Below, one piece after another: positions 44,501 through 56,500 of a stretch of DNA of 64,000 bases; within the stretch, counting starts at the first letter, position 1, and each line of letters starts with the position of its first letter. The notes beneath the pieces are model-generated. The model worked only from the letters and a program-made list of their open reading frames with translations, ran no database searches and was not told the DNA's origin. A program made the translations under genes and the position numbers. This DNA comes from Paraescarpia echinospica (lineage: Eukaryota > Annelida > Polychaeta > Sabellida > Siboglinidae): assembly GCA_020002185.1 (NCBI GenBank), contig CM034535.1:68608318-68672317 (forward strand). Direction: 5' to 3'.

Positions 44501-47500
44501 GTAGATTGTTAATTCATTTGAAGTAAAATTTAAATTGTTGGGTTTTATAAATGTCATCCAACTTTGAGGTCTTTTAAAAATAGGACTTGTGTGAGCATTA
44601 TATTTACTTAAGGATATTATTCGTATTGCTTTTTTCTGTAATTAGAAAATTCGATGTGCCTGGTGACCCCATGAAAATAAGCCATAATTTATTATGAGGG
44701 AGAACAAGAGCATTGTACATAATGTATAATGTATTAAGTGGTAAAAAGTGTTTATGTTTATTTAACATAGCTGTTGTTTTAGATAGTTTATTTGCTATTT
44801 TATTTGTATGACTCTGCCAGTTTAAATTGTTATTTATTGTGATGCCTAAAAAATTGAAATCAGTTACACATTCAATGTGTGCCCCATCTATTTGTAACAC
44901 AGGGTATTCAACTTTCTGTTGAGGCATATGAAAAATCACAGATTTAGTTTTTTGGGCATTTAGTGACAGTTTTTTAGCTTTCAACCAATTGCTAATCTTG
45001 TTAGTTCTTTGTTAATATCTTCACTTCACATTTGGCCTTCTGAATCGCTAAATGTATTTAGTGTACTAGTAAGGGTGGTGTCATCAGCATACGTTATGAA
45101 TTTGAAAAGGTCACTAGAAAGTGCTATATCATTTATATATATAATAAATAAGAGTGGCCCTAAAATTGAACCTTGAGGGACACCAGTGTTGATGACTATT
45201 TCCTTAGACTTAACATTTTAAATTTCTACGTGCTGCTTGTGATTTCGTAAATAACTCTTACAACGATCTTACATTTAATCCGTAGTAATTTAACTTCTGT
45301 ACCAATATATTTTGATCAATTGTGTCAAATGCTTTTGATAAATCAAGGTATATATTTATTTAAGTAGCCGATTTATCAAGTTCTTGTACAATTCTGTCTA
45401 TAATTTTGAGTGTAGCAAGATCAGTAGAATGTTACTTTCTAAACCCATATTGGTTATTGTAGTATAGCGCTTTGGAATGGAAGTAGTCATAGATTTGATC
45501 AAAAATAAACCTTTCAAAATTTTCCAAAAATCACTGGTCAGAAACATCACCTGTTTTGAAAAGGGGTATGACTTTTGCAATTTTTAATTTGTCTGGAAAT
45601 ATACCACTTATTATTGATTGATTAATAATTAGAGTGACTGCATTGCCATTGCTAATATAATTTGTTATCAGTTTTAGCAATTGTTTTGATATACCGTCGT
45701 TTCCACAACTCGATTTAGGAGGTAAACAATCAATTATATTAACAGTAGTTTCCATGTCAATGGGGTTAAAGCTGAAAGTGTGAAATATCGGGTTATTCAG
45801 GTAATCTTTGTATGATTTACCTCCACTAGTAGTTGTTTTAGAGGCTAGAGTAGGACCAGCATTAGTAAAAAACGTGTTAAATCTGTTTGCAATAATGCAT
45901 TTGTCGCTAATCATTTCCCCATCAACTTTGAACAAATCTGGAAATTGTTCTTTCTTTTGACTTTTCTTAACAATTTCTTTAAACACCAGGTCTTTTTAAC
46001 ATCATGTTGATGCTTTTCAAAACTGGAGTGATAATACATTTGCTTAGCTAATCTAATATTATTTTTAAGAATTATAAGTATGCAAGTTAGTTTTGAGTTT
46101 ACGATACTCTTCGCTGTAATTATGGGAGTCTGTTTCATTCTCGAATACAATTTGTTTCTAAACTTTATTAACATAATAACGCCCTTGGTAATCCAAGGAG
46201 TTTTCTTATGTTTATATTTGTTAAATTTAATTACTGAAAAAATTTATCCATAGCTGCAGTAACAATTTCATCGAGGATATTGTAGTTTTCATTGGGATCT
46301 GCATGAGTATCTGTGTTAAGTTTATCATAAATATTTAAGTTTATTATTTCAATTTTAAATTTATTGAGTGAGTCAGGATTTTGTTGTTTTATTCATATTA
46401 ACCTTGGTATCGCATTAGTTGTTTCGACATAGTCCAGACTTAGAAAGTACAGAAAGTGATCAGAAATAGAAATATTGCTCACTCAAATACAGCTGAGGAT
46501 TTGAAGAATCCTTTTGACAAATGGCATAACAATTATCAGTGAGTGTTCCATGATATTCTGAAAGTAATGTTGGCAAAGTAATTTTAGGGAAGAAACCATG
46601 TGAAACGATTGTTTCAAAATATTCACATATTATGGATTTTTGGTTAATTTTAAGTAAATTAATATTGTAATCTCCTGCAATTATTTCACTTTTAGATTTT
46701 GTATAAATCAACTAAATTTGTCTATAAATCTACCTGTTTTCAATTGTATCTCTAGGTAGACTATATATATTTCCAAGAATAATGTTTTTTTTCATGACAA
46801 CATGTTATTTCAATAAACTGACCTTCCCAAGTGTCTGTATTAGCATGGATATTTACAGATTTGTAATTGTATTTGTTGCCGAGGTAGATTGCCAAGCCGG
46901 CATGTCCACTACAGATTTTGCCTTGGCATATTAATATATATCCATCTGTTTGAAATAAAGAAGTCGAGCCATGTTTCCTGTAAACGTAGAGCACTAATCT
47001 CACAGCCACTACTTCTGAATGTCTAGCTTTATTTTAATTTCGTCAATTTTTGCGTTTAAACTCTGACAGTTTAGGCTTGGCACAATAAATTTACTTTGCT
47101 TGTTCGTTAAATGGTTTATTAAATTATCATCGTCAAAGTTTGGTGAATGTTGAAATGGTTCAATATCCCCATCTTCATTCATTTCATCCATTTTTAATAT
47201 GTGATAGAGAGAATTTTTCTCTAGACCACCAAATTGTGCTAAGAAATAATTGTTACCAATCATATTGGGTTAGTTTATCGAAGTCCAAACATAGGCATAG
47301 AAAAGAATGACAAAATACAAAACGCTATAAGGGAAGTAAGCAAACGGGACTGTATTATTATGGGTAATTTTAACCATGGGCATATACAATGGAAATCTCT
47401 ACAGAGTATGGGGAGTGAGGACCACAAGTTTTTAGTTTTAGTTCAAGATACATTCCTTTCTCAACATGTGCTAGAACCAACCAGGGGTGAGAATGTGTTA

Positions 47501-50500
47501 GACATAGTTTTGTTGATTTTCTTGTTAAACAAAACTTGATAAACCCATCTCAACATGTTTTTTTAAAGCGAGCCATGCTTAACAAATATGTTATGTTTTT
47601 TGGAAGACATCACTAAGTGGGTAGATGAGGGATCACCAGTAGATATCGTCTACTTAGATTTTCAAAAAGCTTTCGACAAAGTACCACATAAAAGATTACT
47701 GCTGAAACTAAAGGCCCATGGCATAGGAAATGGTATAATAAACTGGATAGAACAATGGCTGATTGACAGAAGACAACTTGTAGTAGTTGATGGGGAGGCT
47801 TCAAACTGGAAATCGGTATTGAGTGGGATACCACAGGGATCAGTATTAGGACCTATATTATTCTTAATATATATCAACGATTTGGATGATGAAATACCAA
47901 GTAAGGTGTTGAAATTTGCGGATGATACAAAAGTGTTTAGAAGGATTAAAAGTGATGGAGATAAACAGCATTTACAAGATGATCTTGACAGATTGATCAA
48001 ATGGTCTGAAAAGTGGCAAATGCTGTTCAATTTTGGGAAATGTAAATGCCTCCACACGGGACATGGGAACGAAGAGGTAGAATATACAATGGGGGGTACT
48101 GTACTAAGTACTACTGTAAAAGAAAAGGACTTAGGGTTAACCATTAGTACTGCTATGAAGGTTTCAGAGCAGTGCGGAATTGCAGCTTCAAAGGGAAATC
48201 AAATCCTTGGATTAATTAGGCGAAACATAACATATAAGGAAAAAGAGCTAATAATACCGCTGTACAAAACAATAGTTAGGCCTCATTTAGAATATTGTAT
48301 TCAAACGTGGAGGCCATATCGGAGGAAGGACATAGATATGCTAGAAAGAGTGCAGAGGAGAGCAATTAAAATGATACCAAAACTGAGGGATCTTAGTTAC
48401 AAAATACGCCTTAAAAATGCGGTTTAACAACACTAGAGACCAGGAGATTGAGAGGAGATCAGATAGAAGTGTTTAAAATATTGAATGGTTATAAAAATAT
48501 TGATAGAAATATATTTTTTTCAGTTAAAGATAGAAGGACTAGAGGACATGAAGTTACATTAGCAAAGGAGCAGAGTAGATTAGATATAAGAAAGTTTTCA
48601 TTTTCACAAAGGGCTGTAAATGAATGGAACAGATTATCTGCTGATTGTGTGGGTGCTAGTAGCGTGAATATGTTTAAAAATAAAATCGACACATACCTCA
48701 GACGGGCGGGATACACATAGATAAAAGGGTCGGACTCTCGATAAGCCAAAGGGCTTCCTTGTCCACCTGCCACCTAGAGTTAATTCTCTGGGTGGTAATC
48801 TTGTTAAATATTGGAAAATTGGATAAACAAAAGTACTCTATTTTTACAGAACTCATCTCATAAACATTGTTTGTGAAAGAGTTGCACAAGCTATGCCCTG
48901 AGCATAATACCAATATATTTTGTAATGGAGAACATTACGAATATTTTGTATGCATATATAACACAACAAACTTATTGCATCAGCACAACATGTGTGAAAA
49001 TAAATTCCAGCATATGTACTGCCACAACGTGAACATAGAGTGAGAATATCGTAAGTATATTGAACAAAACACAAAATGATTATTGTGTAAACACTAAGCT
49101 TTGGGGAAATACTGTATAATGCACTGTCCCTAAAATAAAAATGTAAAACGAAAATGTTTAAACATTGCCCTCAAAAATGAAAACAATGTGATTGTTGACT
49201 GTAGAAAACATCGTATATACCAGGTAGCTATAATATGAAGTAATTATTATTAAATGATCACATAATGTTGTAACTACGCATATTAACAAAGAAAATATGT
49301 AATGCAAAAACACATTGCTTAAAATATGTTTACCTTTCGTTGATTGCCAATTTTTTTAAGTTCCTGCATCTCCAGAGAACTAGAGTAGGGCAAGTACAGC
49401 ACGTGAGACCTACACCAGCCATGATCAATACTTATATACATGAAATCGTCAACATAAGTCCGGAGTGAATTAACCACTCATGTAGAGCCCCGTTCGCTGG
49501 ATCTTATCTGCGTCCTATCCCCATTTATATTACAGTTATTACAACACAATCCCACACAAATTTGTGAGCATATTTCTTCTATCAATCCGAGTATGAAACA
49601 CTCTTTAAGAAAGTTTTTCCGATATCTGCAGAAAACGAGAAGGACAAAACAGAAGTGCTGCGGAAACTGCGATCACTGATATTGACGCTGCCGAACGCAA
49701 ACTACGACCTTCTGAAGTACCTGTGCCGGTTCCTTGTTTTCGTCACGCGACACGAGAGCGAGAATAAGATGAGTCCACAGGCCCTGGCGATAGTTTTTGG
49801 GCCAAATTTGTTCAGGTGAGGATCATATGTGTGTAGAATATGGCGGTGGGAGGTTTTGGAGAGTTCTTTAGACACCGAGGGATTCCTAAGATAATGTTCC
49901 CAAAAGACCTCACAAACTGTGTAAAAAATTCTCAGTTGTATTTTTTAATGATCTCGTTCAAAACGTAATCGTAATTCTTTGCGCGTGTGTTTGTAAACTT
50001 TGTGAGTATAATAATTGCACATGTAGAATACCTTATGGACTATGCCTGGAGTAAGATAACAGCCTCACTGTGTTTATGTTTGGATTATGATGCAGAAGTT
50101 ATTATAGATTGCCAGTCAGTCCTCCCTGAATTAAACCTGCAGTATTTGTCTCCCCCACCAAAATTATAATTATGACACCCTTTTTATAAATGTGGTCAAC
50201 AACAATATTCTTAATTCTTCTTCCTGGGGAATTCTGAATCAATATCTAACTGATGGGCCGGACACTAATTATGTTATTATTTTTATGAGCAATTACATAG
50301 AAACGCATCAAGTAGACCCATTTGTATAACACATTTGCTATAACCACCTCCATTAATAGGAAAACATAATTATTAGATGTTCTCAACGGTTTGTGAGTAG
50401 GCACCACTTTATTTTGTTTGTTTTCAATTGCCGTTCGTTTTGCACTGGATTTGTTGTTATATTTTAGGCTGCCAGAAATTGGTAAAAGGTAACTGGCTTT

Positions 50501-53500
50501 TTGTGCTTACAGCTCCAAGCAGTAGTAGTTGGTGTATGTTCTGTCTGTGATCTCTCTCCTTGGACATTGTTTGGGGTAGTTATGGGGGGGTCAGGGCTGG
50601 GGGTCAGTTACAGTTGTAAATGTGTGATTTGGGGGTAAATTACTGTCCAAATTTAAGTCGGATTTGCGTGTAAGTTTGAGTAATTGTGCGAGTAAGAAAG
50701 AAAGTTGAATCACTGTAATTTCTTATTTTGAACTGTTACATTTTTAAACAAATTCAAAAGAATATTACCATAAGTAACAAAACGTACAAGGAAATGTTTG
50801 ATAGTAATTGACCGCATCACTGGTTTGTGTGAGGTGTTTATTCGGGAGTACTAGAGTTTGTGTACTAGACATTTGTCTCTATGTGCGCTAGGTGAGTGGT
50901 TGGTTTATATGAGTCTACAGGGATGTGCGTATCTTTGCTTGCATCTATAGAATTTTGTGTAAGTTTAGGTATATGTGCATGTGTATACGACTGCGTGCAT
51001 GTAGGCTTACGGGCAAGTGTGCGAATGTTCAAGATATGTTTGTAGGTTTTAGCTAGCACTATCTTCCCAGGTGAAATGCATGCCTGCTTATTATAATGCA
51101 GCTGTCAAGCCTGTTGGTGCATCTGAAATGACAAACTTGCCTGACATTTTTTTTATTTTAGTAATTAAATATCAATAATTTAAAGCTGTGTAATTGAATA
51201 TGTTGCCAATGTTAGTGACTATCAAACCTTGCCTGTTAGTTCTTCCCTGTTTCTGTTAACTGCCATCCTATACGGGATAGGCAGAGGAGCCAGCTTTCTA
51301 TCGAACCTATGCAAAAAAGCTTGTAATGATCTTTTGGTGTCGTTTTGTGGTGCTTGGCATCAGCGCGCAGCATTCTGTAGATTGGTCGAGAGACGTCTGA
51401 GAATGTGATCAAATAATTATATCAGTGTGCAACAGTTCAGAAATGGCTGTATGTGGTGAGAGGTCTCAAAGAAATCTGGGCTGAGGATTGCTGTGAATGC
51501 ACGCTAGCATGTGTGAGAGTAGTACCCTCGGACAGCTACTTGAATCTTGTTTCAGTAGTTAAGATGTTATTGTGGCAACATTAAAATTATACAAATTGAA
51601 CTGAAACAGGAAGACAGGCAGACTACTAGGTATTTCAGATTCAGCAGGGTTAGAAATTATGGTAGTATATTGATAATTATTATTTATTTATTTATTTTGC
51701 AATCATACTCATAAGACTGAATAAAAGTGTGGGTACAAGGTATGTATATATCATACAAGTATAGTAATTTTACTTTAAGACAAAATATACAGATAATTAT
51801 GAATGGGCTTAAAATCGATTAATTATGTAAGAAAGTTGAGTGTAAAATTAGTGAAGATATATTAAAAACGAAGAATTGGGAGTGAACTGGGTAGAAATTT
51901 TAAAAATACCTCTGAGGTTAATGTACTCAGGGTATTATGGGGATGAAGCATGTTTCGTCAGCGGCATAACAATCAAACAGATATGTGCAGGAATGTCGAT
52001 AAAACTTATCGTAGTAGTCTGCTATATTCAATACTATTGCGGTAAACTATAAATAAAAGTTGAGGGATGCAACGATACTCTTGTTTGTGGGCTGTGAAAT
52101 TTGGCTGTGTAGTTTGTGCACCTACCATTGTGTTCCTAACTAACATGTGTGTATGTTACTAGATAAAACTCTTGCACTGTTGTGGTAGCCATCTAACATT
52201 TGCCTGGTGGCAGCAAGTATGTATAACATGAATGTTTACTTGGTGACGGGCCGAATACTCACTTTGGTTGCTAATCATGGCGTCTATTCTATTTGTCTCT
52301 GCGTTCACTCTGGCGGAGAGTAACGGTAACTGTCGTTGTGCTGGAGAGAGGTGCTGCACGACCTCTTACTGGTCACACAGAACATGACAGACTTCCTTCA
52401 GTCTCCATGTACTATGATCAAGTTATTTTTACGTTCAACTACACAAGGTGCGTAAGAAATATAAGAACAAGAACTAACCATGTTTGTGGGTGATACGCAA
52501 ATAATTGCATACAACAAATGCCCGGTGATGAGTGTGTTTTCACACTCTGGTTCTGTTCTGTGTGTACTACAACTCTACCCTTGCCTGGGCCATCTGTGGA
52601 GGGACAGATAGAGTAGGCGCTCTCACTGGCTAACATCACCGCACTGCTTCTCCAACCAATGCCACCACTGGTGGTATTGTTGCCATTGATACTCACCAGG
52701 TGTCGTCATTGCCACAGAGGCTGAGCCGTAGAGTACTGGTGTATGATGAATTAATAGAATATCAACTAAGATAAACTTGCAAACAAGAAATACACATGAT
52801 AATTAAAAATATATAAAATACGCGAGAGTGTATGTTTGGGGAACCTGGCATGGACAGTTGGACGTTTTATGTGTGATAAAACCATTGTTATGTATATCAA
52901 TACAAATTTAACAAGAGACTGAAATTAAGAACTGCTGTTGAAGGTCTTATAAGGAACAACCACCGCATCAAAGATTGTGTGCAAATGTTACACATGACTT
53001 GTGAATGTCTTGATCAGATACCCTCGCTGTGTCATTATTGTGTAATACAACCCTAGTGATAACCCTTACCCTGTTCCCCCAGGTGCGGAAGTGGGTTCAG
53101 TGGGCTGAAGGACCAGGGAGTAACCAACTTCATTGTGCTCAAGTTCATCACCGAGTATGACAGCCTCTTTCTGGAGGAGAACGAGTTGTCGCCCTATGAC
53201 ATCAAGCTCGGCCAGGTTTGCCTCAGCTACACATGGGTGTCAAAGACTCATATATAGTTTTGGATTTTCAAACAATTTTGTTGTGTTTCACAAATAAGAT
53301 TTTTTAGGAGTGTAAAATTGTCAATTTTTATATGGGAAAATAAAGTTGGGAAAAGTTTGCTGAAACTCTAATTGAAGTTGGAAGCAGAAATAATACAATT
53401 AGTATGTTCTCTCTGACAGCAACCATATGATAGGTGCAAACATTGCCGTTTTTAATAAGAATTTAAACTCGCAGCACCCATGTGATAGGTGCTTTGTTGT

Positions 53501-56500
53501 TGTGGCCTGCAGGAGACAATGAAGATGAGTATGACCCCCCCACCCCGTCCAGCCCCGCCCCAGCTGGACAGCACAGATGGGGGGCCCAGGACACCCAAGG
53601 TAAGCATATGTCTGTCGAGAACTAGCTAGCCCCTGGTTTCTTCTAGTTAAAAACGTACTCACTAGTCACACTTTCACAAAACATTATAACGCTATAATTA
53701 GCCTACCCCCAGCCATGAAGCAACAGACTACTCGCTTAGACTGTCATCATCTGGTGAACTGATCACCACTAAATTCTCTCTGGTAAGAGAAAGACCTAGA
53801 AAAGCATTGCATATCAATAATTATATGTATTAATATATAGGTGAAAGCAACAATTATGTTCCATTGCCTGGAATCATCCTCTCAAGCCAGGGGTAGTACA
53901 ATTATTAGCAGGAAGTTCACTGAACGCATTGTACTTTGTTCCACTTGCTGTCTTGAACTTCAAAGAATAAGAAGCGTGTGGTTACTCCCAATTACCTGTG
54001 CTGTGCTGATGTTTACTATTTTATTGTTTTGTGTACAATTTGAATTTGAGCCAAGCATTCAATTGGCAAACAGTGTTTGGGCTTACTTATGCCACTTGGG
54101 TGACGGAATACCTTCAACATACTTTGTTTAATGTTCACAGCACTACATTAGTAGCTGAGGAACAGACAGTGTCACCTTAAATTTCTCTCTAAGGGTGGAC
54201 AATAATTTTGCATAGTCCCAAAATACAGTAAACACTACGTGCTGGGATGATCGTGTCATCACCCCATATCGCAGGAAACATTAGTGATGATACAGTGGTG
54301 CCACCTAGCAAGTGAAGTCTATTAATGGAAACTTACACTAAGAACAATTTGGGATCGTAAAACTCACAGGTCCTACATCATGTACTGGTGGGGGGTTGAA
54401 CACGCACTAATGGAAACTCACAAGTCGCACACCATGTACTGGTGGGGGGTTGAACACGCACTAATGGAAACTCACAAGTCGCACACCATGTACTGGTGGG
54501 GGGTTGAACACGCACTAATGGAAACTCACAAGTCGCACACCATGTACTGGTGGGGGGTTGAACACGCACTAATGGAAACTCACAGGTCCTACACCATGTA
54601 CTGGTGGGGGGTTGAACACGCACTAATGGAAACTCACAGGTCCTACACCATGTACTGGTGGGGGGTTGTACACGCACTAATGGAAACTCACAGGTCCTAC
54701 ACCATGTACTGGTGGGGGGTTGAACACGCACTAATGGAAACTCACAGGTCCTACACCATGTACTGGTGGGGGGTTGAACACGCACTAATGGAAACTCACA
54801 GGTCCTACACCATGTACTGGTGGGGGGTTGAACACGCACTAATGGAAACTCACAGGTCCTACACCATGTACTGGTGGGGGGTTGAACACGCACTAATGGA
54901 AACTCACAGGTCCTACACCATGTACTGGTGGGGGGTTGTACACGCACTAATGGAAACTCACAGGTCCTACACCATGTACTGGTGGGGGGTTGAACACGCA
55001 CTAATGGAAACTCACAGGTCCACCACCCGTAGCTGCTGGTGGGGTTGCTTCCACTAATGGAAACTCCACGGTCCTACATGTGACGCTGGTGAAGGGGTTG
55101 AACCGCCGCGCCTAATGGAGCTCACGGGTCCTACACCACCGTAGTAGCGCAGGTGGGGGTTGAATTTCAACACTAATAATGGAAACTCACGGGTCCTACC
55201 ATGTGTACTGGTGGGGGTTGAACAACTAATGGGGAAACTCCACCAGATTACACCATGTACTGAGGTAGGGGGTTGAACCGCACTAATGGAAACTCACAGG
55301 TCCTACACCATGGAAACTCACAGGTCCTACACCATGTACTGGTGGGGGGTTGAACACGCACTAATGGAAACTCACAGGTCCTACACCATGTACTGGTGGG
55401 GGGTTGTACACGCACTAATGGAAACTCACAGGTCCTACACCATGTACTGGTGGGGGGTTGAACACGCACTAATGGAAACTCACAGGTCCTACACCATGTA
55501 CTGGTGGGGGGTTGAACACGCACTAATGGAAACTCACAAGTCGCACACCATGTACTGCACTAATGGAAACTCACAGGTCCTACACCATGTACTGGTGGGG
55601 GGTTGAACACGCACTAATGGAAACTCACAGGTCCTACACCATGTACTGGTGGGGGGTTGAACACGCACTAATGGAAACTCACAGGTCCTACACCATGTAC
55701 TGGTGGGGGGTTGAACACGCACTAATGGAAACTCACAGGTCCTACACCATGTACTGGTGGGGGGTTGAACACGCACTAATGGAAACTCACAAGTCGCACA
55801 CCATGTACTGGTGGGGGGTTGAACACGCACTAATGGAAACTCACAGGTCGCACACCATGTACTGGTGGGGGGTTGAACACGCACTAATGGAAACTCACAG
55901 GTCGCACACCATGTACTGGTGGGGGGTTGAACACGCACTAATGGAAACTCACAGGTCCTACACCATGTACTGGTGGGGGGTTGAACACGCACTAATGGAA
56001 ACTCACAGGTCCTACACCATGTACTGGTGGGGGGTTGAACACGCACTAATGGAAACTCACAGGTCCTACACCATGTACTGGTGGGGGGTTGAACACGCAC
56101 TAATGGAAACTCACAGGTCCTACACCATGTACTGGTGGGGGGTTGAACACGCACTAATGGAAACTCACAGGTCCTACACCATGTACTGGTGGGGGGTTGA
56201 ACACGCACTAATGGAAACTCACAGGTCCTACACCATGTACTGGTGGGGGGTTGAACACGCACTAATGGAAACTCACAGGTCCTACACCATGTACTGGTGG
56301 GGGGTTGAACACGCACTAATGGAAACTCACAGGTCCTACACCATGTACTGGTGGGGGGTTGAACACGCACTAATGGAAACTCACAGGTCCTACACCATGT
56401 ACTGGTGGGGGGTTGAACACGCACTAATGGAAACTCACAAGTCGCACACCATGTACTGGTGGGGGGTTGAACACGCACTAATGGAAACTCACAAGTCGCA

